A DNA stretch of 64,000 nt from Ketobacter sp. GTDB taxonomy: Bacteria; Pseudomonadota; Gammaproteobacteria; Pseudomonadales; Ketobacteraceae. The notes beneath the pieces were generated by a model, which made no database searches, was not told where the DNA came from, and was given only the letters and a program-made list of their open reading frames with translations. Shown piece by piece: positions 1-7,500 of this stretch (the stretch's first letter is position 1; every line of letters begins with the position of its first letter). A program made the position numbers and the translations under genes. The stretch covers positions 1 through 64,000 of the forward strand of contig NZ_RCHN01000032.1 of assembly GCF_003671495.1 (NCBI RefSeq), read 5' to 3'.

Positions 1-320
1 ACGTCAGACAGGGTGTAAGCGGCGTATTTTTCCACTTGCTTGGCACCGGTCTGAACGATGTGGATCTGTACTTCGACCCCTTCCACGCCGGTGAGGGATT
101 CCTTGAACAGGCCGCCGGAGGCGTTGTCCATCATCTTGGTGGCGCTTACTTCGCTGATGGAGGGGCGGGTGGCTTCGCGGTTGGCCATGTTGCCCACTTC
201 CATGGTGATGCCGCGGCCGCAGCCCAGGCTGACAGAGTCCAGCTCGATCCAGTTTTCATAACCTTTTGCGGTGACGTTGCCTTTGATCGCCAGTTTGTTG
301 TAGTTCATGTAGATAGCCAT
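1..320 (-). CDS. hcp: Hcp-family type VI secretion tube protein (3' end outside window)
   Basis: Reading the minus strand from an ATG at 320 gives an uninterrupted frame of 106 residues that runs off the window edge. It begins MAIYMNYNKLAIKGNVT and continues with ENWIELDSVSLG, REATRPSISEVSATKMMD and ASGGLFKESLTG, the usual core of the Hcp1 family (PF05638), whose members are about 160-175 residues. Hcp forms hexameric rings that stack into the T6SS inner tube and can carry effectors. An AGGAGA ribosome site lies about 8 bases upstream of the ATG. No sheath, baseplate or ATPase gene is visible in the window, so this is either an orphan hcp or the edge of a cluster lying to the left. Confidence 0.9.
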   Translation of the reverse strand, partial: MAIYMNYNKLAIKGNVTAKGYENWIELDSVSLGCGRGITMEVGNMANREATRPSISEVSATKMMDNASGGLFKESLTGVEGVEVQIHIVQTGAKQVEKYAAYTLSD

Positions 321-400
321 GGTGTTCTCTCCTGAGAGTGCTTGATTTGAGTCGGTTTGTGTATTGGTTACTGCGTTTCTGTGTTGCTTGACTCTTACTA

Positions 401-417
401 ATCAACTACTGTGCCAA
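401..417 (-). promoter_or_regulatory. Sigma54-like -24/-12 element upstream of hcp
   Basis: On the minus strand the sequence reads TTGGCACAGTAGTTGAT: the -24 box TTGGCAC is perfect and the TTG of the -12 box lies at the correct 12-base GG-to-G spacing, but the last base of the -12 GC is A. Sigma54 control of hcp is known in several gammaproteobacteria. It lies about 80 bases upstream of the hcp start. Confidence 0.45.
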
Positions 418-525
418 GTTTTTATGTTGTTGTTTTTGTTGAATAAAGTGGAGTTTCAGTGAGGAGCAGCCGAATCTGGACAGGGGAGCGGAAGCAGGCT
501 GCTGTGTCCCTGGGGGGAACTGACA

Positions 526-548
526 TGTCACTGTTCTCTGCAGTGACA
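526..548. other. Perfect 8-bp inverted repeat after the DUF6931 gene
   Basis: TGTCACTG and CAGTGACA flank a 7-base loop, 25 bases after the stop of the minus-strand gene at 573. There is no T-tract on either side, so it is a weak terminator candidate. It could instead be an mRNA 3'-end structure or a site for a regulator of hcp. Confidence 0.4.
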
Positions 549-554
549 GGGTGG

Positions 555-584
555 TGTTCAGGCCACCTCTGTTCAGGCCACCTC
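555..584. repeat. 15-bp perfect tandem duplication across a stop codon
   Basis: TGTTCAGGCCACCTC occurs twice head to tail (555-569 and 570-584). The inner copy contains the stop codon of the minus-strand DUF6931 gene, so the duplication copied the last codons and stop into the 3' untranslated region without changing the protein. Confidence 0.85.
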
Positions 585-1151
585 GCCCCGGCCACCGGCG
601 GCGAGATCCAGTGCCTGCCGGATAAACCGCTGGTACTGCTCGGCGGCGTTATCCGGCTCGGGGCTGAAGGCGGCCATGGAGATGGCGCCGGCCACCGCAT
701 GGGCGTATAGAAACGGGGGCGCAGGCATGTCCGGTTCGCCGGGTTTGGCCATGCTGCCCCCACTCCAGAAGGCAGCGGTGGCGGCCCAACTGGCGGCGGA
801 TTTCTGCTGGGTCTTTTCACTCCAGGCTTTGGCCAGCTGGCGGTTTTCCTCGGTGGGCTGAATCGCCCATTGCTCCGCTGCATTGAGGGCAGCCTGTTGG
901 GGGGCTGGAGCGTCCGCCGGCAGAGTCTTCTTCACCGCCAGACACGCCCACCAGATGGCTTCCCGTTTCGGCAGGGCGTGGGCCAGGAACTTAACGGCGT
1001 CAAAATAGAAGTTGGACTGTAGCAGCTGATCAATAAAGTCGGCGGGCGGCAGAGCCCCTTTCTCAGCGAACTCAACGGCGTCTTCACTCAGCTCGAAATG
1101 CTTGAGAATCTCACTGGCCTGTTGCGCCTGAATTTTTACCAGTTGTGCCAT
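573..1151 (-). CDS. DUF6931-family protein, probably type VI secretion associated
   Basis: A soluble 192-residue protein if started at the ATG at 1151; the longer frame to 1250 adds a low-quality Pro/His-rich stretch. The features REAIWWACLAVKK (about residues 57-70), AATAAFWSGGSMA near 120 and LYAHAVAGAISMAA near 145 match my recollection of the DUF6931 family, which is often encoded close to VgrG, PAAR or Hcp genes. It is read in the same direction as hcp, 250 bases downstream, which fits that context. No signal peptide, membrane segment or catalytic motif is visible. Biochemical function is unknown. The family assignment is from memory of conserved residues and should be confirmed by profile search. 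Confidence 0.75.
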   Translation of the reverse strand: MAQLVKIQAQQASEILKHFELSEDAVEFAEKGALPPADFIDQLLQSNFYFDAVKFLAHALPKREAIWWACLAVKKTLPADAPAPQQAALNAAEQWAIQPTEENRQLAKAWSEKTQQKSAASWAATAAFWSGGSMAKPGEPDMPAPPFLYAHAVAGAISMAAFSPEPDNAAEQYQRFIRQALDLAAGGRGEVA

Positions 1152-1269
1152 GTGATTGTTCCCGCTTGAGTTTTTTGGATTATGCAGGACTATAGCACAC
1201 TGTTGCGGAAGGTGAAGGTCTGGGCAGTGGCGGCGGGACGCAGCAGCCATCCCGCCGCCAGGCTCGGTA

Positions 1270-2352
1270 TCAGGCCGCTGCGGAGCGGGGCAGCAGCGAG
1301 CCGATGGGCAGGGTGACGTGGGTGGCGCGGCTGCGTTTGCGGTGTTCCTGCGGGGTCATGTCGGTCCAGCGTTTGAACGCCTCGCGGAAGCTGGCGGCAT
1401 CTTTGAAACCGCATTTGTGGGCCACCGCGCTGGATTTCAGTTTGGGGTCCGCCAGGTAATGCAGCGCCAGTTGCAGCTGATGTTCGTGGCATATGCGGCG
1501 ATAGCTGGTGCCGGCTTCCTGCAGTTTGCGGCGCAGGGTGCGTGGGGTGACATGCAGGCGGTCGGCAATATCATCCAAGCTCGGCAGCGGGCCTTCCTGT
1601 TTGCTGATCTCAGAGCGCAGCATCCAGGTCAGATCCCCTTTCTGTACCTGCGCCACCCGTTCCGCCTCCAGCTTGCACACGGCGATGGCCTGCTGCTCGG
1701 TGATGGGGTTGCCGGTGGGCAGGGGGCGGTGCATCAGTTCGTTGGGGATCACCAGCATGCTCTTTTCCCGATTGAAGGAATAAGGGCAGTCAAAGAATTT
1801 CTCGTAATCCTGGTAGTGGGGCGGCGGTGCGTAGTTCAGCTGGATTTCGGCAAACACATTGCGTTCTTTCACCAGGGACCGAATCATGGTCTGCATGGAG
1901 GCGATCAACAATTCATGGGAAAAACTCGATGACAGCGGGAAGCTCATGCCTTCCTGCCGTTCAATCACAATCTCGGTGACATCCTTGCGGAAATGCGGGG
2001 TCAGTTTGAAGCGGCTGCGGACGATGCTGCGGAAACGATTGCCGGTCTCCAGGGCGGAGCCCAGGGTCTGGGAACAGATCATGGCCACCGACAGCACACC
2101 CCAGCGGGACAGGTTCAGGCTGGAACCCAGGGCCAGCGCCACGTCCGGCCGATTGGTGATGCGGAAGATGTTGTGATAGATGATGTCGAACTGCCGCAGG
2201 GAGACCAGGGTCTCCGGATTGAGAATGTGTTCCTCTTTCAGGCCGGTGCCCAACAGCCACTGCCGTGGATGAAAGCCTTCCCGTTTCATAAACTGCTTGA
2301 TAAGGAACAGTTCCGCACTGGGATAGATTGCCTGATCTTCGAATGCCGTCAT
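1270..2352 (-). CDS. AraC-family transcriptional regulator (Arabinose_bd + HTH_18)
   Basis: A 360-residue regulator with the layout of the GntR/OruR-like AraC subgroup: an N-terminal ligand-sensing domain of about 220 residues (Arabinose_bd type, LFLIKQFMKREGFHPRQWLLG onward in the first 60 residues) and a C-terminal double helix-turn-helix near residues 250-340, with DIADRLHVTPRTLRRKLQ as first helix pair and ASFREAFKRWTDMTPQEHRK as the conserved closing signature. An AAGGGGA ribosome site precedes the ATG. It is divergent from the class II aldolase gene at 2573, and the shared intergenic region holds a strong palindrome, so the aldolase is its likely target. Effector unknown. Confidence 0.9.
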   Translation of the reverse strand: MTAFEDQAIYPSAELFLIKQFMKREGFHPRQWLLGTGLKEEHILNPETLVSLRQFDIIYHNIFRITNRPDVALALGSSLNLSRWGVLSVAMICSQTLGSALETGNRFRSIVRSRFKLTPHFRKDVTEIVIERQEGMSFPLSSSFSHELLIASMQTMIRSLVKERNVFAEIQLNYAPPPHYQDYEKFFDCPYSFNREKSMLVIPNELMHRPLPTGNPITEQQAIAVCKLEAERVAQVQKGDLTWMLRSEISKQEGPLPSLDDIADRLHVTPRTLRRKLQEAGTSYRRICHEHQLQLALHYLADPKLKSSAVAHKCGFKDAASFREAFKRWTDMTPQEHRKRSRATHVTLPIGSLLPRSAAA

Positions 2353-2493
2353 GGTGTTTCCCCTTCATTGTTGTTTTGGGTGAATCAAGGAGTACTACCG
2401 GGTGCTTGTCCTTGCTGGTTAAGGTCCTTGTGAGTGGATTGGGGCCACTCTTTATCTTGGGTTGGCCCATGATAGGGGGTTCGAAATCAAATT

Positions 2494-2520
2494 ACGAGTC
2501 ATTTTTTGTAAATGACTCAT
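2494..2520. promoter_or_regulatory. Palindromic operator candidate between araC-type gene and aldolase
   Basis: GAGTCATTT and AAATGACTC form a perfect 9-bp inverted repeat (2496-2504 and 2510-2518) around a TTTGT loop, extendable to 11 bp with one mismatch. It lies in the 220-base divergent region, 55 bases before the aldolase start, in an AT-rich stretch. AraC proteins usually bind direct repeats, so the binder might be another dimeric regulator. Confidence 0.5.
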
Positions 2521-2572
2521 TGTTTGGCGATACTGAAAAATAACTCAAATTCATCAAGAGGTTAGCGACAGC

Positions 2573-3334
2573 ATGATGCATTCAGCGGCAATTCGAAACC
2601 AGGTCAGCGCAGAGGAATGGCAACAACGGGTGGATCTGGCGGCCTGCTATCGGCTGGTGGCCCAGTTCGGTTGGGACGACCTGATCTTCACCCATATCTC
2701 GGCCCGGGTGCCGGGCCCTGAGCACCATTTCCTGATCAATCCCTATGGCCTGTTGTTCGAGGAAATCACCGCCTCCAGCCTGGTTAAGGTGGACCTGCAG
2801 GGCAACCAGGTGATGGATAGCGAGTACGACATCAACCCGGCGGGGTTCACCATCCACAGCGCGATTCATGCTGCACGGGAGGACGCCAAGTGCGTGCTGC
2901 ACACCCACAGCCTGAACGGAGTGGCGGTGTCGGCACAGAAGGAGGGGGTGCTGCCCATCTCGCAACAGTCGATCTTTGTGCTGGCCTCCCTGGCCTATCA
3001 CGATTACGAGGGGGTGGCCCTGCGCGACGATGAAAAGCCCCGTCTGGTGGCCGACCTGGGGGACAAGTCGTTTTTGATGCTGCGTAACCACGGCCTGCTG
3101 ACGGCAGCGGGCAACATCGCCGATGCCTTTCTGTTCATGTACCTGTTTGAGGCCGCCTGTATGATTCAGGTGCGGGCACAATCCGGTGGTGGTGAGTTGA
3201 TTGGCATTGATCCACGCATCATTGAAACCGCCCAGGCCCAGGCTCAGGCCGTGACCCGCCAGGCCGGTGGCGCGCTGGCCTGGCCGGCGTTGTTGCGGCG
3301 CCTGGACCGGCGCAATCCCGGTTACGCTGATTAG
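2573..3334 (+). CDS. Class II aldolase/adducin-family protein
   Basis: A cytoplasmic 253-residue protein of the class II aldolase/adducin fold (PF00596). The zinc ligands are visible: HTHS near residue 107 (VLHTHSLNG) and NHGLLTAAG near residue 178, plus the phosphate-loop region THISARVPG near 40 and the FLINPYGLLFEE strand. Known relatives include fuculose-1-phosphate and ribulose-5-phosphate epimerase-type enzymes; this hydrophobic-substrate-like, adducin-type version is common beside lipid and aromatic catabolism genes and its substrate cannot be read from sequence. It has two adjacent ATGs (2573, 2576) with AAGAGG upstream. The divergent AraC regulator at 1270-2352 is its likely controller. 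Confidence 0.88.
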   Translation: MMHSAAIRNQVSAEEWQQRVDLAACYRLVAQFGWDDLIFTHISARVPGPEHHFLINPYGLLFEEITASSLVKVDLQGNQVMDSEYDINPAGFTIHSAIHAAREDAKCVLHTHSLNGVAVSAQKEGVLPISQQSIFVLASLAYHDYEGVALRDDEKPRLVADLGDKSFLMLRNHGLLTAAGNIADAFLFMYLFEAACMIQVRAQSGGGELIGIDPRIIETAQAQAQAVTRQAGGALAWPALLRRLDRRNPGYAD

Positions 3335-3418
3335 TGGCAACACCGGGATGGAACGGGGTGCGCTGAAACAATCTGTGGCCTCGTGCATCCAATCGGAAAG
3401 CACGAGGAGGCTTACCCA

Positions 3419-4249
3419 ATGAACCGTTTGAAGTCCCTGTTTATTTCCTTGTATCTCAGTTTGCTGACCCTGGGCCTGGTGCGTGCACTGTGGCTGCAGT
3501 CGGCACACGCAGAGTGGTGGTGGGTGGTGCTGGCACTGGCCCCTGGGCTGGGCTTTTTTGGCTGGGTGTTTGCGTTCAACGTGGCGCGCACCGGCCGGGC
3601 GTCGGTGGTGATGTGGTTGGGGCCGGTATTGTCCACAGTCGGTTTGCTGATGCAGGGCGCAGCGGTGCCGGAAATCTGGTGCTGGGTGTTGGGCGTGGGA
3701 CTGCTGGGCGCAGTGTTGTACATTCGCTGGTATTCCGTGTTTGTTGGCCGCGACAGTGCGCAGTTACAACCCGGCGCTAAGCTGCCTGATATTGCATTGC
3801 AGAATGCGCAGGGGGAAACCCTGCAGGTGAACCAGATCGAAGGGCCGTTACTGCTGTTGTTTTATCGCGGTAACTGGTGCCCTTTGTGTATGGCGCAGAT
3901 TCGAGAGGTGGCCGACCAGTATGCGCAACTGGCGGCAAAAGGCGTGGCCTTGTTGATGATCAGCCCGCAATCCCACGCCAACACCGCGGCCCTGGCGCAG
4001 AAGTTCGATGTGCCCATGCAGTTTTTAGTGGACGTGGATTTACAGGCGGCGAAAACCCTGGGAATTGAAGCCCTCGCCGGTTTGCCCGCCGGCTTGGAGG
4101 CCTTGGGGTACGACAGCGATACGGTCATGCCAACGGTGATCATTACCGACGGAGAGCACCGTATTCTGTATGCCGATCAGACCGATAATTACCGGATGCG
4201 GCCGGAGCCGGATGCGTTCCTGCAGGTGCTGGCGCGCGCCGGCCTGTAA
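3419..4249 (+). CDS. Membrane-anchored peroxiredoxin-like (AhpC/TSA) protein
   Basis: The 276-residue product has about three to four hydrophobic segments in its first 105 residues (LFISLYLSLLTLGL, WWWVVLALAPGLGFF, MWLGPVLSTVGLLM, WCWVLGVGLLGAVLYI), followed by a thioredoxin-fold AhpC/TSA domain from about residue 120. The domain has the redox motif GNWCPLCMAQIRE (about residues 155-167), a CxxC rather than the lone peroxidatic cysteine of classical peroxiredoxins, so thiol-disulphide reductase activity is also possible. The start at 3419 is chosen because GAGGAGG lies 8 bases upstream; the longer frame from 3383 lacks a ribosome site. Probably acts at the membrane in oxidative defence; the partner is unknown. 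Confidence 0.85.
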   Translation: MNRLKSLFISLYLSLLTLGLVRALWLQSAHAEWWWVVLALAPGLGFFGWVFAFNVARTGRASVVMWLGPVLSTVGLLMQGAAVPEIWCWVLGVGLLGAVLYIRWYSVFVGRDSAQLQPGAKLPDIALQNAQGETLQVNQIEGPLLLLFYRGNWCPLCMAQIREVADQYAQLAAKGVALLMISPQSHANTAALAQKFDVPMQFLVDVDLQAAKTLGIEALAGLPAGLEALGYDSDTVMPTVIITDGEHRILYADQTDNYRMRPEPDAFLQVLARAGL

Positions 4250-4250
4250 G

Positions 4251-4286
4251 CTGACGCTACCACGAGAGAGTGGAATGCCGCGTCAG
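4251..4286. terminator. Inverted-repeat structure between converging genes
   Basis: CTGACGC (4251-4257) pairs with GCGTCAG (4280-4286), and inside them CCAC pairs with GTGG around a GAGAGA loop. It starts one base after the peroxiredoxin stop and sits before the end of the opposite-strand barrel gene. No T-tract is present, so termination would be of the weak or Rho-assisted kind. Confidence 0.4.
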
Positions 4287-4308
4287 ACCTGAACAGGTGA
4301 GTGCCGGA

Positions 4309-4974
4309 TTAATAAAGTTTGCGGGCGAACTCCAGTCGCCAACTGGTGAAGGTGGGGTTTTCACCGGCCACATCGATATCCACTTCCGACCAGCGGTAAG
4401 TGCCCTTCAAGGCCCAATCCCGGTTGAAATCCCAACGCAAACCCAGTCCCACACCATAGTTCAACCCACTTTCGGATTTGGTGGGTCGATAGCTGGTGCA
4501 GTAGTAACCGCCCCAGTAATCCCACCAGCAATAATCGTAAGAGCGGCCGGAGGCGATGTTGGTGTCGATGTTGGCCCAACCCAGGGTGCCGGTAACAAAG
4601 GGCGTGAACGGCTGCTGCAGAAAGTAGTACACCATGTCGAAGTTGAGGGTGAACATTTCCAGCTCGTTTTTATAGGTGAAATCCTCAGCGCCTTCTTCCG
4701 CTTTGACAAAGGCTTTATAGTTTGGGGATGCCCAGTTGATGCTGCCACCGAACGCCCAATGGGAATCGTAGTTATAGAGGTAGGCGAAGCCCAGGCCCAC
4801 GTCGTCGCTCATGTCCAGGTAGGAGCCGTTGGGACCGTCGAAGGTATCGGACTCCAGATAATTCAGGTTGAAGGAAAACTCGGTGCTGTAAGGTCGTCGG
4901 GTGGAGTCCCCTTCTGAGGCCCAGGCCGCTCCCGATACCAACACGATGATCAGTGCTACCGCCGCTTTAAACAT
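4309..4974 (-). CDS. Outer-membrane beta-barrel protein (OmpA/OmpW-like porin family)
   Basis: 221 residues with a clear signal peptide (MFKAAVALIIVLVSGAAWA, cleavage after AWA) and then alternating amphipathic strands rich in Tyr, Trp and Asn, for example FSFNLNYLES, GLGFAYLYNYDSHWAFGG, FTPFVTGTLGWAN and LNYGVGLGLRWDFN, ending in WRLEFARKLY with the aromatic C-terminal residue expected for BAM recognition. Size fits an eight-stranded barrel. An aromatic-rich loop (CWWDYWGGYYC, about residues 145-155) contains two cysteines and is unusual. AGGGGAA precedes the start. Ligand or role unknown; single gene with dps upstream on the same strand, separated by a terminator. Confidence 0.85.
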   Translation of the reverse strand: MFKAAVALIIVLVSGAAWASEGDSTRRPYSTEFSFNLNYLESDTFDGPNGSYLDMSDDVGLGFAYLYNYDSHWAFGGSINWASPNYKAFVKAEEGAEDFTYKNELEMFTLNFDMVYYFLQQPFTPFVTGTLGWANIDTNIASGRSYDYCWWDYWGGYYCTSYRPTKSESGLNYGVGLGLRWDFNRDWALKGTYRWSEVDIDVAGENPTFTSWRLEFARKLY

Positions 4975-5026
4975 GATATTCCCCTGCCTTGTCCCTGATG
5001 GTCGTTTTGGCCATCGATGGTAGCAG

Positions 5027-5054
5027 AAAAAAAGCCGGAGCGTGATGCTCCGGC
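5027..5054 (-). terminator. Rho-independent terminator after dps
   Basis: Read on the minus strand, GCCGGAGC-ATCAC-GCTCCGGC forms a perfect 8-bp stem with a 5-base loop followed by seven T residues. It lies 73 bases after the dps stop codon and insulates the barrel gene downstream. Confidence 0.9.
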
Positions 5055-5126
5055 GACGTCAGGTTTGCAAGGGTTGGGGGAGTTCGGGTGCGTTGTAGGT
5101 TTGCTTGGGGGTTGCGGGTTTGGGTA

Positions 5127-5597
5127 TCAGCGGTTCAGGGCGCGCAGCATCCAGGCGGTTTTCTCGTGAATGCGCATGCGGTCAGACACCAGGGCCGCGG
5201 TGGATTCGTCGTCGGCCTCGTTGGCCATTTTCAGCGCCTCGCGGCAAGTGCGTACCACCTGCTCATGACCCTGGGTGAGTATATCCACCATTTCTTCGCC
5301 ACTGGGAACGTGATCCACCTCCTGGATAGAGGACAGGCTGGCGAGGGCTTTATAGGTGCCCGGCGCCACCACGTCCAGGGTGCGAATTCGTTCCGCGATG
5401 TCATCCACCGCCACGGCCATTTCAGTGTAATGTTCCTCGAACATCAGATGCAGTTCGCGGAACTGGGGACCGGTGACATTCCAGTGAAAATTGTGGGTCT
5501 GCAGGTAGAGCGTGTACGTGTCAGCCAACAGGCGCTTCAGGCCTTCGGCAATTTGGATGCGATCGGATTCCTTGATACCAATGTTGATCGTGCTCAT
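5127..5597 (-). CDS. dps: Dps-family DNA-binding ferritin
   Basis: 156 residues if started at the ATG at 5597, which has AAGGAGC nine bases upstream; the frame could extend to 5630 but without a ribosome site. The Dps ferroxidase signature is clear: [28 protein letters not shown] (about residues 28-56) with the His-His/Asp/Glu ligands and [11 protein letters not shown] following. Dps dodecamers oxidise and store iron using hydrogen peroxide and protect DNA in stress and stationary phase. The N-terminus lacks the long Lys-rich tail of E. coli Dps, so DNA binding may be weak. Monocistronic, with its own terminator and an AT-rich promoter region. Confidence 0.93.
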   Translation of the reverse strand: MSTINIGIKESDRIQIAEGLKRLLADTYTLYLQTHNFHWNVTGPQFRELHLMFEEHYTEMAVAVDDIAERIRTLDVVAPGTYKALASLSSIQEVDHVPSGEEMVDILTQGHEQVVRTCREALKMANEADDESTAALVSDRMRIHEKTAWMLRALNR

Positions 5598-5638
5598 AGC
5601 GGGCTCCTTTTGAATACGTTTGGAATGCAACGTTGATA

Positions 5639-5672
5639 ATTATAACTAATTGAAAATCTCTTTCTAATTGAA
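5639..5672 (-). promoter_or_regulatory. Probable dps promoter with a 9-bp direct repeat
   Basis: A perfect TATAAT -10 box on the minus strand (5639-5644) lies about 40 bases before the dps start. Just upstream, CTAATTGAA occurs twice (5646-5654 and 5664-5672) with an 18-base period, placing it on the same face of the helix over the -35 zone. A stress regulator or IHF-like binding is plausible. Confidence 0.45.
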
Positions 5673-5881
5673 TTTGGCAATGCCCAAAATAGACGCTGTC
5701 AATCGCCCGGACGGGTGCCTTGGAATAAATTGGTCAATCGCCAAGGCAGATTCGGTCAGTGTGTTACCCGGTGACACCTGATAAAGTACCACCAGTCACT
5801 TATCTGGCCAGTGCAGGCAGTGCTAAGCTGTTCAAAGCCGGATAGCGGTGTTCCGACATTCATAACTGGGGAGATAAGAGG

Positions 5882-6424
5882 ATGAATTGTGCGGTTAAGT
5901 TTCAGGATCTGCTGCAATCCGGACCGGTGCACACCGATCAGGCCCTGGCGTTCTTTGACGAGCTGGAGCCGGTGGATGTGTCGTTCATGCTGGGCACCTG
6001 GCGGGGCAAGGGGTTTCCCACCCATCATCGTATGGATGGGCTGATGGAAAATTTTAACTGGTACGGCAAAATATTTGAGAGCAGCGAGGATGTGCACCCG
6101 CTGGTGTTTCAGCGCCGCAATGGGGATATCGTGAAGCTCAATCCCCTCTGGTTCCCCATGAAATACGCCGGTCGCAGCCGCCTGTCCATGAGCGCCCTGG
6201 GCCGACTGATGTTCGACCTGGGCACCCGCGTACTGAAAACCGGAAAATCCCGCGCCCGGTTGCGCATGACGGAATACCGGGGCAAGGTGAGTGCCACCAT
6301 GGTGTATGACCAGAAGGCCATCAACGATGTGTTCCGTAAAGTGGACGACAACACCGTGCTGGGGGTGATGGACCTGAAGGCGGAGAACTACCGGCCGTTC
6401 TTTTTTGTGCTGGAGCGTGCTTAA
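5882..6424 (+). CDS. DUF4334 / GXWXG-domain protein
   Basis: A 180-residue cytoplasmic protein with the GXWXG motif GTWRGKGFPTHH at about residues 38-49 followed by a DUF4334 region (RSRARLRMTEYRGKVSATMVYDQKAINDVFRKVDD near 120-155). These two domains normally occur together in actinobacterial and proteobacterial proteins of unknown biochemical role; the fold is lipocalin/fatty-acid-binding-like, so a hydrophobic ligand is plausible. Conserved C-terminal FFFVLER is present. GGGGAGA lies upstream of the ATG. It converges on and overlaps by 4 bp with the next gene, and the surrounding genes point to lipid or hydrocarbon metabolism. Confidence 0.85.
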   Translation: MNCAVKFQDLLQSGPVHTDQALAFFDELEPVDVSFMLGTWRGKGFPTHHRMDGLMENFNWYGKIFESSEDVHPLVFQRRNGDIVKLNPLWFPMKYAGRSRLSMSALGRLMFDLGTRVLKTGKSRARLRMTEYRGKVSATMVYDQKAINDVFRKVDDNTVLGVMDLKAENYRPFFFVLERA

Positions 6425-7341
6425 GCCGCTGCTGCCCCTGCAGGCCCTGTCGCTGTCTGCGCGGATGACTGCTGCAGGGTTTCGAGTGCGGCACTCAGGG
6501 AGGCTCGCCACTGGGCGATTTCGGCGCTGTCGTCGTCATCCCAGGGGTGGAAACCGGGTTTGAAATACTGGAACCAGGCAGGCACCACACTGGCAAACAA
6601 GCCCCCGGGCTTGGCCAGCGCCCACAGGCCCTTGGCGATCACCAGGGGCTTGTTGTGCAGGCCGTCTTTCTTCAAAAACGCACCGGTGTAAACAAAGCAG
6701 TACGCCATCAAAAACCAGGTGGCCGGGGCCATCACCCGCACCCGGGTCAGGTAATCCCCGTCGGTCACTTGCTGCAACAGGTCAAAGGCCACCGCCTTGT
6801 GCTCGGTTTCCTCTATGGCGTGCCAGAACCACAGTTGACGCACACTGGGATCAATCTTTTCCAATACGCTGGGATCGGATAACAACCACTGGGCCATAAT
6901 GGCCGTGATGTGTTCCAGCGCCGCGGTGGCTGCCAACTGTTCCTTGGGGCTCAGGCGCTTGCGTCCGCCGGCGATGATTTTCTGGGCCAGGTTCTGGCCG
7001 CCCTCTGCCTCTTCTTGATAGCCGGTGGCCGCCAGCATCTTGTTGAAGGTGTCGTGCTCCAGCGAATGCATGGCCTCCTGGCCTATGAAGCCGGAAATTT
7101 CCTGTTGTTGTTTCTGGCTGGTGGCCTGCTTGCGGAAGTGACGCACCGAATCCACAAAAAAGCGTTCGCCATCGGGAAACGTCAGCGACAGGGCGTTCAG
7201 CAGGTGGGTCTGCACCGGTTCGTTATCGAACCAATGCCTGGGAGTGTTCCTGAATTCAAAGTTCATCCGCTGCGGAATGATGGTCACCGTGTCGGGAGTG
7301 GATTTGATGGTGGAGCGGAGTGCACGAACGGGATTCCACAT
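6421..7341 (-). CDS. PF10118-type metal-dependent hydrolase (ferritin-like di-iron family)
   Basis: 306 residues matching the family annotated as predicted metal-dependent hydrolase: start PQRMNFEFRNTPRHWFDNEPVQTHLLNALSLTFPDGERFFV, FIGQEAMHSLEHDTFN (about residues 85-100), ALEHITAIMAQWLL near 140 and WFWHAIEETEHKAVAFDLL near 170. The repeated ExxH motifs (EAMHSLEH, EHITA, EETEH) are the pattern of a di-iron four-helix bundle, so an oxygenase or hydrolase chemistry is likely; substrate unknown. Proteins of this family are frequent beside fatty acid, steroid and alkane genes. A hydrophobic helix near 200-220 suggests membrane association. GAGAGG precedes the ATG. Confidence 0.85.
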   Translation of the reverse strand: MWNPVRALRSTIKSTPDTVTIIPQRMNFEFRNTPRHWFDNEPVQTHLLNALSLTFPDGERFFVDSVRHFRKQATSQKQQQEISGFIGQEAMHSLEHDTFNKMLAATGYQEEAEGGQNLAQKIIAGGRKRLSPKEQLAATAALEHITAIMAQWLLSDPSVLEKIDPSVRQLWFWHAIEETEHKAVAFDLLQQVTDGDYLTRVRVMAPATWFLMAYCFVYTGAFLKKDGLHNKPLVIAKGLWALAKPGGLFASVVPAWFQYFKPGFHPWDDDDSAEIAQWRASLSAALETLQQSSAQTATGPAGAAAA

Positions 7342-7398
7342 GATTGACTGCCTCTCTTAATAAAACGGGACCATTACCGCAGTTGTCCAAAACCACTT

Positions 7399-7431
7399 TG
7401 GCCCAAAATCAAAAATGGGTGACATGGGCCA
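7399..7431. promoter_or_regulatory. Spaced inverted repeat in divergent promoter region
   Basis: TGGCCCA (7399-7405) and TGGGCCA (7425-7431) are perfect inverted arms separated by 19 bases, midway between the divergent hydrolase and AraC genes. Spacing centre to centre of 26 bases would put the arms about 2.5 helical turns apart. Possible operator; no further support. Confidence 0.3.
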
Positions 7432-7500
7432 GCAAAAAAACTATGGTCTAATGCTCGTATAGAATTCTGTTTTTGTCCTTTGTGGGAGGGCCAATTAACT

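Noticed and set aside
422-883. Minus-strand 153-codon frame overlapping the DUF6931 gene
   Set aside because: Pro/Ser/Arg-rich out-of-frame reading of the same DNA with no ribosome site; the DUF6931 frame has conserved motifs.
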